Part shown: one piece after another, positions 36,210 through 44,766 of the stretch
Numbering within the stretch: position 1 is the stretch's first letter
How the letters are laid out: every line of letters starts with the position of its first letter
Assembly (NCBI RefSeq): GCF_002959915.1
Contig: NZ_PPDE01000008.1
Coordinates: 124,001-188,000, forward strand
DNA length: 64,000 nt
Direction: 5' to 3'
Source: Veillonella atypica KON
Lineage (GTDB): Bacteria; Bacillota; Negativicutes; Veillonellales; Veillonellaceae
The notes under the pieces: model-generated
Databases searched by the model: none
Seen by the model: the letters and a program-made list of their open reading frames with translations, nothing else
Told to the model about the DNA's origin: nothing
Made by a program: the position numbers and the translations under genes

Positions 36210-37246
36210 TGGAACTTGATTACAAACGTATTGTCGTAACCTTTCTCATGCATTTAGGCGATGTAGTATTAACGACTCCATTTCTAGAGGTGTTGCGTAA
36301 AGCAGCACCTCATAGTCATATCACCTATGTGATTGATGAAAAGTTACAAGATGTGATGAAATACAATCCTTATATCGATGATTTGATTACGGTCGATAAA
36401 AAAGGACGTCATAATAGCATTAAAGGGTTAAATGAGATCGCTCGTCGCATTAACGACCAAGGTCGTCCAGATATCGTTATCAACCTGCATCCTAATGAAC
36501 GTACATCATATTTGGCATGGAAAATTCACGGTAAGGTAACGACAGGGATGAGTCATTTCTTATTTAGACCATTTATGACGAAATATACCCGTCTTGATCG
36601 CAAGACACGTCATGCTGCTGATATGTACATTAACGTATTAGAGCAATTAGGCGTCACCGACGTAGCTAATCACGGATTACATATAGAGACTAGTAAGGAA
36701 TGGAATGACGAGGTATTCCGTTTTTATAAAAGCCAAGGCGTTATGCCTCGTGATAAGATTATTGGTTTTAATATTGGCAGTGCAGTGCCTGAAAAACGAT
36801 GGCCCGCAGAGCGCTTTGCAGATGTAGCCGATTATTTTGGCAATAAAGGGTATAAAACTGTATTCTTTGGGGGCCCCATGGATTTGGACATGGTAAAACC
36901 TGTTGTAGAACAGATGAAGACGTCGCCAATCGTGGCTACAGGTGCTTTTAAATTGGGCCCTTTAGCTGCGGCCATGAAATGGTGTGACTTGCTGATTACG
37001 AATGATTCTGGACCTATGCACGTAGCCATTAGTCAGGGTGTTCCTATCGTAGCCCTTTATGGACCGTCTAATCCATTTTTCTATGGTCCGTACCAAGCAA
37101 AATCTATTGTACTTGAGTCGATGGACCATTATGAAATTGGTAAAAGCATGAAACAGGTTATTAAAGAAGGCAAGTACAAAGGTATTTCTGTTATTACCGA
37201 AGAACAAGTGATTAAGGCAGCTGAAACATTACTGCAGGAATCGTAA
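36206..37246 (+). CDS. Glycosyltransferase family 9 (second heptosyltransferase)
   Basis: A 346-residue GT9 enzyme paralogous to the previous gene. Signature VTFLMHLGDVVLTTPFLEVLRKAAP at the start, IGFNIGSAVPEKRWPAERFADVA and ITNDSGPMHVAISQGVPIVALYGPSNPFFYGPY later. It probably adds the second inner-core heptose (WaaF-like), but which of the two acts first is not decided by sequence. ATG 36206 overlaps the preceding TGA. Confidence 0.92.
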   Translation: MMELDYKRIVVTFLMHLGDVVLTTPFLEVLRKAAPHSHITYVIDEKLQDVMKYNPYIDDLITVDKKGRHNSIKGLNEIARRINDQGRPDIVINLHPNERTSYLAWKIHGKVTTGMSHFLFRPFMTKYTRLDRKTRHAADMYINVLEQLGVTDVANHGLHIETSKEWNDEVFRFYKSQGVMPRDKIIGFNIGSAVPEKRWPAERFADVADYFGNKGYKTVFFGGPMDLDMVKPVVEQMKTSPIVATGAFKLGPLAAAMKWCDLLITNDSGPMHVAISQGVPIVALYGPSNPFFYGPYQAKSIVLESMDHYEIGKSMKQVIKEGKYKGISVITEEQVIKAAETLLQES

Positions 37247-37249
37247 GTT

Positions 37250-38233
37250 ATGGATTATATTATTTTTGATTTAGAGTGGAATCAACCATATAGCAACGAC
37301 ATTAGCTTTATGAAACGAGCACGGATGCCGTTGACCGGTGAAATCATTCAAATCGGAGCTATTAAGCTCAATGAGAATTTAGAGATTGTGGATTCGTTCA
37401 CAATGTATGTAAAACCTAAATATTTACCACATATGCATAAGCATGTAAAGGCCCTTACAGGAATCACTAATCAAGATTTGAATCGCGGTGTCCCATTTAG
37501 GGCGGCCTACAGTCATTTTCAACAATGGTGTGGCAAGGATTATATGCTCCTATCTTGGGGCGCTGACGATATTCTTATATTGCGAGAAAATTTATTGCTC
37601 CATAAATTAAAGAGTATCGACTATGATTCTTGGGCGGATGCACAGATGCTATACAGCTATCAACGATATGGCACGACACAACAGTACTCCGTAGCTCATG
37701 CGATGGAGGATTTACACATATCATCTGAAGAATTATCTGCTCATAATGCACTTCACGATGCTATATTTACAGCACATATCTGCCAAAAGCTAGATTTGCC
37801 AACAGCATTATTGCATTATGATTCCATACGGAAAGAGGCGCCAAATCCATTTTTATATCCACCGGGTTTGACCTTCTTTATGTACGATAACTTTCAAGAA
37901 AAGAAACGCATCGTTTATGATAGACGGGTGCGACTATCCTTTTGTCCCTATTGCCAAAGCCGGTTGGAAACAACACGCCCTGAGCGGGTACAAGGGGATA
38001 AGCACTTAGCCATTGGCGTTTGTCCGAAACATGGAGCATTTGCCATTCAGTTAAAAGTAGGAAAATATACGATTAAGTCGGGAATTACCAAGTTTTATGT
38101 AACAAAGGTATTGAGTCATAGTACTGATGAAATCGATAAACTATATAGAGAAAAATCGGAAATTAACCGAGAGAAAGAGCGGCTCTACTATGAACGCCGT
38201 CAAAAAGAATTATTAGAAAAATCAAAAGCATAA
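37250..38233 (+). CDS. DEDDh 3'-5' exonuclease domain protein
   Basis: A 327-residue protein. Residues about 1-180 are a DnaQ-like exonuclease: YIIFDLEWNQPY (first acidic motif), GEIIQIGAIKL, LSWGADDILIL and SAHNALHDAIFTAHI (HxxxxD). The C-terminal part has a possible zinc ribbon (FCPYCQSRLETT...GVCPKHGAF) and a charged helix. Such KapD/ERI-type nucleases trim RNA or DNA 3' ends; the substrate is unknown. It lies 4 bases after the heptosyltransferase, so it is part of that operon. Confidence 0.85.
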   Translation: MDYIIFDLEWNQPYSNDISFMKRARMPLTGEIIQIGAIKLNENLEIVDSFTMYVKPKYLPHMHKHVKALTGITNQDLNRGVPFRAAYSHFQQWCGKDYMLLSWGADDILILRENLLLHKLKSIDYDSWADAQMLYSYQRYGTTQQYSVAHAMEDLHISSEELSAHNALHDAIFTAHICQKLDLPTALLHYDSIRKEAPNPFLYPPGLTFFMYDNFQEKKRIVYDRRVRLSFCPYCQSRLETTRPERVQGDKHLAIGVCPKHGAFAIQLKVGKYTIKSGITKFYVTKVLSHSTDEIDKLYREKSEINREKERLYYERRQKELLEKSKA

Positions 38234-38279
38234 CACACGATATATTGTGCTGTATGCTTATATAGAAAGGGATGAAATT

Positions 38280-39671
38280 ATGGAACGTAAATATGCTTGG
38301 CATAATTATGACGAACAAACATTACAAGACGTGATGTCATTAGGTGACTCGTATCGTCAATTTTTGGATAATGGTAAAACAGAACGCGAATGTGTCATTC
38401 AATCTGTAGAAGCTGCCAAAAAAGCTGGCTATGTTGATTTAAAAAACTTGATTAAATCTAACACGCCAATTAAAGCGGGCGATAAGATTTACTATACTCA
38501 TATGGATAAATCTATTGCGCTATTTAATATCGGTACCGATGATTTAGACCTCGGTATGAACATCCTTGGTGCTCATATCGATTCTCCGCGCATTGACGTA
38601 AAACAAAACCCTCAATATGAAGATAGCAATTTGGTGTTTTGGGATACACACTACTATGGCGGTATAAAAAAATACCACTGGGTAGCTATGCCGCTTGCCA
38701 TTCATGGGGTTGTAGTAAAAACAGATGGTACACGCATCAACATTAATATTGGTGATAAAGAGTCTGATCCTGTATTCTGCATTACAGATTTATTGCCTCA
38801 CTTAGGACAAGAACAAATGCAAAAGAATGCAGCCAAGGTGATTGAAGGTGAGGCTCTTGATCTTCTCATCGGTAGTCGTCCTGTTAAAGATGAAGAAAAA
38901 GAAGGGGTTACTAAATTTATTAATAACCTCCTTGAAAAAGAATATGGATTTGTAGAACGCGATTTATTATCTGCTGAACTTGAAATTGTACCAGCTGGTA
39001 AGGCGCGCGATATGGGCTTTGATCGCTCCATGGTATTAGCATACGGCCAAGATGACCGTGTCTGTGCTTATACATCCTTGGTGGCTATGCTCGAAGTTGA
39101 TAAGGTAAAACGTACGACTTGCTGTTTATTGGTAGATAAAGAAGAAATTGGTTCCGTTGGTGCTACAGGCATGCAATCTCGCTTCTTTGAAAATGCGGTA
39201 GCAGAAATCTTAACATTGATGGGTAAACCTAATTCAGTAAATGTGCGCCGTACATTGGAAAATTCTCGTATGCTATCCTCTGATGTTAGTGCTGGATATG
39301 ATCCATTGTATGCATCTGCTTTTGAAAAGAAAAATGCTTCTTACCTAGGTATGGGCGTCGTATTTAATAAATTTACCGGTTCTCGTGGTAAATCCGGTTC
39401 CAACGATGCCAATGCAGAATATATGGGCTTTATCCGCCGTGTAATGGAATCTAATAACGTAACATACCAAACGGCTGAACTTGGCAAGGTTGACCTTGGC
39501 GGTGGTGGCACCATTGCGTATATCATGGCCTTATATGGTATGAATGTAATCGACTGCGGCGTTGCTGTTCTTAGCATGCATGCACCATGGGAGGTTACAT
39601 CTAAGGCCGATATTTATGAAGCAAAACGTTGTTACGTAGCATTTTTGAATGCAGATGATGAAACAATCTAG
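38280..39671 (+). CDS. apeA: M18 family aminopeptidase (second type)
   Basis: A 463-residue zinc aminopeptidase of the ApeA/Lap4 kind, longer than the 24.9-kb paralogue. Marks: NILGAHIDSPRIDVKQNP, YGGIKKYHWVAMPLAIHG, LAYGQDDRVCAYTSL, LLVDKEEIGSVGATG and SSDVSAGYDPLY, ending VLSMHAPWEVTSKADI. ATG 38280 has GGGATGAAATT upstream; the 11-residue extension to 38247 is unlikely. Cytosolic peptide turnover. Likely last strongly linked gene of the heptose operon or start of its own. Confidence 0.92.
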   Translation: MERKYAWHNYDEQTLQDVMSLGDSYRQFLDNGKTERECVIQSVEAAKKAGYVDLKNLIKSNTPIKAGDKIYYTHMDKSIALFNIGTDDLDLGMNILGAHIDSPRIDVKQNPQYEDSNLVFWDTHYYGGIKKYHWVAMPLAIHGVVVKTDGTRININIGDKESDPVFCITDLLPHLGQEQMQKNAAKVIEGEALDLLIGSRPVKDEEKEGVTKFINNLLEKEYGFVERDLLSAELEIVPAGKARDMGFDRSMVLAYGQDDRVCAYTSLVAMLEVDKVKRTTCCLLVDKEEIGSVGATGMQSRFFENAVAEILTLMGKPNSVNVRRTLENSRMLSSDVSAGYDPLYASAFEKKNASYLGMGVVFNKFTGSRGKSGSNDANAEYMGFIRRVMESNNVTYQTAELGKVDLGGGGTIAYIMALYGMNVIDCGVAVLSMHAPWEVTSKADIYEAKRCYVAFLNADDETI

Positions 39672-39722
39672 TATGATGGGGCTTTCACCATTGGTGAAAG
39701 TCCATGTTATGTGAGGTATAGG

Positions 39723-40100
39723 ATGAAACAAACGGAATTAGGCGCTGCTATCGAGGCTGCGAAGGGAGAGGCAACAGAGGTTAAGACTGTAAAGGTCGAT
39801 ATTTTTGATATTCCTGAAACAAAGGCAAAAGAATACATCGCTACCCGCGAAGAGGTAGCTAAAGCTGCTATGGAGGTCATGAAACCATATTGTGTGACTG
39901 TTAAACGGGAAACCTTAGATGAAGATGAAGGGGAAGCCGTTGTGGGCTATTATGTAACGGGAGAAATTTTAATGTGTGTCATCCTTGACCCATTTGAAGT
40001 GCCCGTAATGAAGGTGGCCCTCGATAAGGGGACACTAAAAGAATACATTCTAGCAGCCAATGAATTGACAGAGGATATGCTAGCTTCTCTAGATAAATAA
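39723..40100 (+). CDS. Hypothetical acidic protein
   Basis: A 125-residue soluble protein (MKQTELGAAIEAAKGEATEVKTVKVDIFDIP... ending NELTEDMLASLDK). ATG 39723 follows GAGG at good spacing; an upstream GTG at 39711 is less likely. A central region (CVTVKRETLDEDEGEAVVGYYVTGEIL) suggests a small alpha/beta domain. Not recognised. It lies 51 bases after the M18 peptidase on the same strand. Confidence 0.65.
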   Translation: MKQTELGAAIEAAKGEATEVKTVKVDIFDIPETKAKEYIATREEVAKAAMEVMKPYCVTVKRETLDEDEGEAVVGYYVTGEILMCVILDPFEVPVMKVALDKGTLKEYILAANELTEDMLASLDK

Positions 40101-40166
40101 TAAATCTGTTAGAATACAATATGTGCTCTACATAAGGACAAATGTAAAATACTTTAGTCTGATACA

Positions 40167-40195
40167 TTGATGTAGTGCACAAAGTTGTTTATAAT
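40167..40195 (+). promoter_or_regulatory. Sigma-70-type promoter of the ABC importer operon
   Basis: TTGATG (40167-40172), 17-base spacer, TATAAT (40190-40195), 38 bases before the first lipoprotein gene. An imperfect inverted repeat, TGTGC-TC-TACAT (about 40121-40133) and ATGTA-G-TGCACA (about 40170-40182), overlaps the -35 and could be an operator. Confidence 0.7.
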
Positions 40196-40233
40196 AGAAG
40201 TATTATTATTTCGAATATAGGAAGGAAGACCCA

Positions 40234-41211
40234 ATGAACTTGAAAAAAGGCATTGCCCTCGCGCTCACGGCGGCAGCATTGATGGCTTTCACAGGCTGTG
40301 GCACAAATGAAACTACATCTAATGGAGAGTATAAGGTTGGTGTTGTACAACTCGTAGAACATCCAGCACTAGATGCGGCAAATAAAGGTTTTGTTGATGC
40401 TCTTAAGGAAAAGGGCTTATCTGATAAAATTACCTTTGATCAACAAAACGCACAAGCTGACCAATCTAATTTGAATAGTATTGCACAGCGTTTTGTATCT
40501 GATCGTAAAAATTTGATTTTAGCAATTGCTACGCCAGCGGCTCAATCCATGGCGAATGCAACTCATGATATTCCAATCTTAGGTACAGCTATTACTGATT
40601 ACGAAGCTGCTAAACTTGTTAAATCTAATGAACATCCAGGTGGTAATGTATCCGGTACATCTGATATGAACCCTGTAGAACAACAAGTAGATTTGATTTT
40701 AAAAGTATTGCCAAATGCTAAAACGATCGGTACGATTTATAGCTCTAGCGAAGTAAATTCTCAAATTCAAGTTGAAAAGATGAAAGCTTACGCAGCGACA
40801 AAGGGCATTAAGGTTGAAGAGGTTACTGTTTCCAATGTAAACGATATTCAACAAGCGGCACAAAACCTTGTATCTCAACGTGTTGATGCCATTTATGTAC
40901 CAACAGATAATGTGGTAGCATCTGCTATGAGCAATCTTGTAGCGATTACCGACCCTGCAAAAATTCCTGTATTCGGCGGTGAAGATAACCACGTAAAAGG
41001 CGGTGCGGTTATGTCCTTATCTGTAGACTACTACAAACTTGGTTACCAAACTGGCTTGATGGCGGCTAAGGTTTTAACTGGTGAAGCTAAAGTCGAAGAT
41101 ATGCCGATTGAAATGCAAAAAGAATTCAAATTAGTTGTAAATAAAGATAAATTACAAAAATTGGGCATCACCTTACCAGAGGATTTGATGAACAAAGCAA
41201 CTATGATTTAA
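40234..41211 (+). CDS. ABC importer substrate-binding lipoprotein (TrpX-like), copy 1
   Basis: A 325-residue lipoprotein with a lipobox (LMAFTGC, Cys at about 22). The mature part is the ABC_sub_bind fold: GVVQLVEHPALDAANKGFVDALKEKG, ILAIATPAAQSMANA, PVFGGEDNHVKGGAVMSLSVDYYKLGYQTGLMAAKVL. It is anchored in the inner membrane and presents ligand to the permease. This family includes TrpX of tryptophan importers and other aromatic or xenobiotic binders; the ligand is unknown. A close paralogue follows directly. Confidence 0.9.
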   Translation: MNLKKGIALALTAAALMAFTGCGTNETTSNGEYKVGVVQLVEHPALDAANKGFVDALKEKGLSDKITFDQQNAQADQSNLNSIAQRFVSDRKNLILAIATPAAQSMANATHDIPILGTAITDYEAAKLVKSNEHPGGNVSGTSDMNPVEQQVDLILKVLPNAKTIGTIYSSSEVNSQIQVEKMKAYAATKGIKVEEVTVSNVNDIQQAAQNLVSQRVDAIYVPTDNVVASAMSNLVAITDPAKIPVFGGEDNHVKGGAVMSLSVDYYKLGYQTGLMAAKVLTGEAKVEDMPIEMQKEFKLVVNKDKLQKLGITLPEDLMNKATMI

Positions 41212-41235
41212 TACTTAACTGGTAAGGAGTTACAC

Positions 41236-42216
41236 ATGAACTGGAAAAAAGGTATTGCAGTGGCACTTAGTGCCATCACTGTTATGGCAATGGTAGCTGG
41301 TTGTGGTTCCAATACTACTACAACTAGTGACCAAAAGAAAATTGGCGTTATTCAATTAGTAGAACATCCATCCCTTGATGCTGCTAATAAAGGCTTTGTA
41401 GATGGTCTTGCATCTAAAGGTTTTAAAGATGGAGAAAACATTAAAATCGACCAACAAAATGCACAAGCTGACCAATCTAATTTGAATAGTATTGCGCAAC
41501 GTTTCGTATCTGATAAAAAGGATTTAGTACTAGCGATTGCAACGCCAGCGGCTCAAACGATGGCAAATGCATCTCATGATATGCCAATCTTAGGTACAGC
41601 TATTACAGACTATGTAACCGCTAAACTCGTTCAATCCAATGAACACCCAGGTGGCAATGTAACTGGTACATCCGATATGACACCTGTTGAAAAAGAGGTC
41701 GATCTTATCATCGCATTAGTGCCAAATGTAAAACGCATTGGTGCTATTTACACATCCTCTGAAATCAACTCCCAATTACAAGTTGAAAAAATGAAAGCCT
41801 ATGCTGCTACAAAAGGTATTACAGTTGTAGAAGCTACCGTTTCCAACGTAAACGATATTCAACAAGCAGCAACAAATCTTGTAAATCAAGATGTACAAGC
41901 TATTTATACACCAACAGATAATGTATTAGCATCTGCTATGGCTAACTTAGCACAAATTACAGATGCTGCTAAAATTCCAGTATTTGCAGCTGATGAAGGT
42001 ATGACAATGACTGGTGGTGTAGCAACATATTCTGTAGATTATTATAAATTAGGTTATCAAACAGGTTTGATGGCAGCTAAAGTTCTTTCTGGCGAAGCAA
42101 AAGTTAGCGATATGGCCATCGAAACACAAAAGGATATTAAATTGACTGTCAACGAAGAACGTGCTAAAAAATTAGGTATCACAATTCCTGATGCACTTCG
42201 TAAAGATATGAAATAA
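41236..42216 (+). CDS. ABC importer substrate-binding lipoprotein (TrpX-like), copy 2
   Basis: A 326-residue lipoprotein, lipobox VMAMVAGC. It aligns with the preceding gene along its full length, sharing stretches such as QQNAQADQSNLNSIAQRFVS, VEKMKAYAATKGI and YKLGYQTGLMAAKVL. This is a tandem duplication. Differences cluster in the ligand-facing segment after PVF (GGEDNHVKGG versus AADEGMTMTGG), so the two may bind different ligands for one permease. AAGGAG precedes the ATG. Confidence 0.9.
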   Translation: MNWKKGIAVALSAITVMAMVAGCGSNTTTTSDQKKIGVIQLVEHPSLDAANKGFVDGLASKGFKDGENIKIDQQNAQADQSNLNSIAQRFVSDKKDLVLAIATPAAQTMANASHDMPILGTAITDYVTAKLVQSNEHPGGNVTGTSDMTPVEKEVDLIIALVPNVKRIGAIYTSSEINSQLQVEKMKAYAATKGITVVEATVSNVNDIQQAATNLVNQDVQAIYTPTDNVLASAMANLAQITDAAKIPVFAADEGMTMTGGVATYSVDYYKLGYQTGLMAAKVLSGEAKVSDMAIETQKDIKLTVNEERAKKLGITIPDALRKDMK

Positions 42217-42227
42217 AAGAGGAGATT

Positions 42228-43103
42228 TTGATGTTAGATTTAGTGGTAGGCACCATAACAACAGGCCTTTTGTGGTCCTTGTTGGCGGTCGGTGTATTCA
42301 TTACCTTCCGCGTTCTTGATGTGGCCGACTTGACTGTTGAAGGGACATTCCCAATGGGGGCGGCCATTTCCGCCATCTTGATTACAACTGGTATGAACCC
42401 AATTCTTTCTATTTTGATTGCTGGCGTAGGTGGCATGGCTGCCGGTGCCGTAACAGGTTGGATCCATACAAAATTAAAGATTCCTGCATTGTTAGCTGGT
42501 ATCTTAACGATGATTGCTTTATATTCCATTAACCTTCATATTATGGGGAAAGCCAACGTATCCTTACTTCGCATGGATACAATTTATACAATTATTGGTA
42601 GCGTGCTTCATACACCAAATATGTGGTCTGCTGCCATTGTTGGTGTTATCGTAGCTGTTGTTGTATGTTTATTACTGTTCTGGTTCTTCGGTACTGAAAT
42701 TGGTACCGCATTACGTGCAACAGGCGTTAACCCTCAAATGATTCGCGCCCAAGGCGTGAACACAGATAATATGATCGTTCTTGGCCTATTAATTTCCAAC
42801 GGTTTCGTTGGTATGTCCGGTGCGCTTATCGGTCAATTCCAAGGCTTTGCCGACGTAGGCATGGGTATTGGTACCATCGTAATCGGCTTGGCATCCGTTA
42901 TTATCGGTGAGGTTGTATTCGGTACAAAATCCTTTGTTCGTAGCCTCATTGCTGTAGTACTTGGTTCCATCGTATATCGTATCGTTATCGCTGCTGTACT
43001 CTACATGGGTATGCCACCAAACGATTTAAAATTATTCACTGCTATTCTTGTTGCCATCGCGCTTTCTTTGCCTACATTGAAAGCCAAATGGTTAGCTCGT
43101 TAA
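42228..43103 (+). CDS. ABC importer permease
   Basis: A 291-residue inner-membrane protein with eight or so hydrophobic segments (GTITTGLLWSLLAVGVFITF, AAISAILITTG, AAIVGVIVAVVVCLLLFWFFG, LFTAILVAIALSLP). The conserved cytoplasmic loop GTALRATGVNPQMIRAQGVN contacts the ATPase, and GLLISNGFVGMSGALIGQFQGFADVGMGIG is the family core (BPD_transp_2, as in TrpY). It lies 11 bases after the second lipoprotein. Confidence 0.92.
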   Translation: MMLDLVVGTITTGLLWSLLAVGVFITFRVLDVADLTVEGTFPMGAAISAILITTGMNPILSILIAGVGGMAAGAVTGWIHTKLKIPALLAGILTMIALYSINLHIMGKANVSLLRMDTIYTIIGSVLHTPNMWSAAIVGVIVAVVVCLLLFWFFGTEIGTALRATGVNPQMIRAQGVNTDNMIVLGLLISNGFVGMSGALIGQFQGFADVGMGIGTIVIGLASVIIGEVVFGTKSFVRSLIAVVLGSIVYRIVIAAVLYMGMPPNDLKLFTAILVAIALSLPTLKAKWLAR

Positions 43104-43113
43104 GGAGGACACT

Positions 43114-43911
43114 ATGTTAGAAGTAAAAAATATGGTAAAGACCTTCTTTAAGGGCACAATTAATGAAAAAACTGCACTACAAGGCATCGACCTTCGTTTA
43201 GAAGAAGGCGATTTCTGTACCGTAATCGGTGGTAATGGTGCTGGTAAAAGTACATTGCTAAACTCCATCGCTGGTGTATTTCCTGTCGATGAAGGCAGTA
43301 TTACCATCAATAATATTGATGTAACAAAAATGCCAGAATACAAACGTGCTAAATACATCGGCCGTGTATTCCAAGATCCTATGGTTGGTACAGCAGGCAA
43401 TATGCAAATCGAAGAGAACTTGATTCTTGCGATGCGCCGTGGTAAAAACTTAGGTCTTAAATGGGCTTTTAAAGATAGCGAACAAGCATTCTTTAAAGAA
43501 CGCCTTGCACTATTAGGTCTAGGCCTTGAAGACCGTCTATCTGCACGGATGGGCCTATTATCTGGTGGTCAACGCCAATCCATTACATTGCTTATGGCTA
43601 CTATGCTTCGTCCTGATTTATTACTTTTGGACGAACATACAGCAGCACTTGATCCTAAGACAGCTGAAAATGTATTGCAATTAACAGATAAACTTGTTTC
43701 AGAACATAATCTAACAACCCTTATGATTACTCATAACATGCGTGATGCATTGCGCTTTGGTAATCGTCTTATCATGATGGACGCTGGTCGTATCATCTAT
43801 GATGTAAAAGGGGAAGAAAAGAAAAAATTAACAGTTGCTGATTTGTTACAAAAATTTGAAGTAGCTGGCGAAGGTGCCTTAAGCGACCGTATGATGCTCG
43901 GTTCAAAATAA
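43114..43911 (+). CDS. ABC importer ATP-binding protein
   Basis: A 265-residue ATPase. Walker A GGNGAGKSTLLN (about 42-53), Q-loop VFQDPMVG, signature LSGGQRQ, Walker B LLLLDEHTAALD and the H-loop ITHNM are all intact. It energises the preceding permease. AAGGAGG precedes the ATG. The operon order SBP-SBP-permease-ATPase ends here at a terminator. Confidence 0.94.
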   Translation: MLEVKNMVKTFFKGTINEKTALQGIDLRLEEGDFCTVIGGNGAGKSTLLNSIAGVFPVDEGSITINNIDVTKMPEYKRAKYIGRVFQDPMVGTAGNMQIEENLILAMRRGKNLGLKWAFKDSEQAFFKERLALLGLGLEDRLSARMGLLSGGQRQSITLLMATMLRPDLLLLDEHTAALDPKTAENVLQLTDKLVSEHNLTTLMITHNMRDALRFGNRLIMMDAGRIIYDVKGEEKKKLTVADLLQKFEVAGEGALSDRMMLGSK

Positions 43912-43931
43912 GTACCTAAATAATATAGTTT

Positions 43932-43962
43932 AAAAAAGAGGGGATATTATCCTCTCTTTTTT
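43932..43962 (+). terminator. Intrinsic terminator of the ABC importer operon
   Basis: AAAAAAGAGGGG (43932-43943) pairs with CCTCTCTTTTTT (43951-43962, one G-T pair). Its A and T flanks make it usable in both directions. Confidence 0.85.
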
Positions 43963-43972
43963 CATGAAAACC

Positions 43973-44001
43973 TTTACACTATGGGGATTATACTGTATAC
44001 T
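43973..44001 (+). promoter_or_regulatory. Promoter of rpsO
   Basis: TTTACA (43973-43978), 17 bases, TATACT (43996-44001). The leader to ATG 44098 is about 90 bases and may hold the S15 autoregulatory site known in other bacteria; I could not assign a fold by eye. Confidence 0.6.
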
Positions 44002-44097
44002 TAACTAAGTCATAAGACATATCGTAAGCGAAGTATTCGAATCTCCAACGGTTACTTAAGCTTATCGGGATTATTATTTTTTTAGGAGGTAACATTA

Positions 44098-44364
44098 ATG
44101 TTAACTACAGAAGCTAAATTAGCAGTAATTAAAGAATACGCTACTCATGAAGGTGACACTGGTTCTCCAGAAGTACAAGTTGCGATTTTGACAAGCCGCA
44201 TCACATACTTAACTGAACACTTGAAAGAACACAAAAAAGACCATCATTCCCGTCGTGGTTTGTTGAAATTAGTTGGTCAACGCCGTAACATGCTTGACTA
44301 CCTTCGTCGTAAAGATATCGAACGTTACCGTTCCCTTATCGAACGTCTTGGTCTTCGTAAATAA
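44098..44364 (+). CDS. rpsO: 30S ribosomal protein S15
   Basis: An 88-residue ribosomal protein of normal size. [37 protein letters not shown] and [16 protein letters not shown] are diagnostic. It binds 16S rRNA in the platform of the small subunit. AGGAGG precedes the ATG. rpsO followed by pnp is the classic order, but here two terminators and a small toxin-antitoxin locus lie between them. Confidence 0.98.
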   Translation: MLTTEAKLAVIKEYATHEGDTGSPEVQVAILTSRITYLTEHLKEHKKDHHSRRGLLKLVGQRRNMLDYLRRKDIERYRSLIERLGLRK

Positions 44365-44371
44365 TACAATT

Positions 44372-44397
44372 AGCCGTCCATTTGGACGGCTTTTTTA
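44372..44397 (+). terminator. Intrinsic terminator of rpsO
   Basis: AGCCGTCC (44372-44379), ATTT loop, GGACGGCT (44384-44391), then TTTTT. Confidence 0.92.
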
Positions 44398-44425
44398 TTT
44401 TATTTCCTTGTGTTATAATGAATTT

Positions 44426-44503
44426 AGGCAAAGGGAAACAACTGCCGATAATCTATTGTGGAAACACAGAAAAAAGGACAGAGCGGCAACTCTGTCCTTT
44501 TTA
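44426..44503 (+). ncRNA. Predicted antitoxin RNA of an Fst/par-like type I toxin-antitoxin locus
   Basis: An extended -10 promoter (TGTTATAAT, 44411-44419) predicts a start near 44426, and the terminator hairpin at 44471-44503 ends a transcript of about 78 nt without an ORF. The RNA contains AAGGGAAACAAC (44431-44442), ATAATCTA (44448-44455) and GAAACAC (44461-44467). The same three blocks occur in the same order at 44585-44596, 44597-44604 and 44610-44616, where they are the complement of the toxin mRNA around its start codon and ribosome site. The RNA can thus pair with and block the toxin mRNA. Sequence evidence is direct; expression is inferred. Confidence 0.75.
44471..44503. terminator. 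Bidirectional terminator shared by the convergent toxin and antitoxin RNAs
   Basis: AAAAAGGACAGAG (44471-44483) pairs with CTCTGTCCTTTTT (44490-44502) around CGGCAA. The A run on one side and T run on the other allow use from both strands. Confidence 0.85.
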
Positions 44504-44515
44504 TTGTGCTAGTTG

Positions 44516-44608
44516 CTATTTAAATCTACTATCTAGCCACTTGATGACGTAATGGCAAGTTACACCACCTATGATAGTGATTATAAGGGAAACAACATAA
44601 TCTACCAT
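44516..44608 (-). CDS. 30-residue hydrophobic toxin-like peptide (Fst-like)
   Basis: An unlisted minus-strand ORF of 30 residues: MVDYVVSLIITIIGG, then VTCHYVIKWLDSRFK. One membrane helix is followed by a short charged tail with a W/LD motif, as in Fst-type toxins. AGGAGG (reverse strand, about 44616-44621) precedes the ATG at 44608. An extended -10 (TGCTATACT) sits at 44656-44664, and its leader can form GTTGC/GCAAC (about 44648-44626) with an anti-ribosome-site ACTCCT in the loop. Such peptides insert in the inner membrane and depolarise it when unrepressed. The shared terminator follows the stop codon. Confidence 0.75.
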   Translation of the reverse strand: MVDYVVSLIITIIGGVTCHYVIKWLDSRFK

Positions 44609-44766
44609 AGAAACACCTCCTTTCTGTTGCCAGATTAGGAGTTAGCAACATTTTAAGTATAGCATAATAGAATGAATAAACGTATATTATAATAATTCGC
44701 TTATTTTTTACTGATGATATATAATAATAAGGTATACGTATAAGAAGATTTTTAGGAGGAATAGGA

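Noticed and set aside
44273-44512. 79-residue ORF across the rpsO end, its terminator and the antitoxin RNA
   Set aside because: Out-of-frame shadow of rpsO extended by chance into non-coding RNA.
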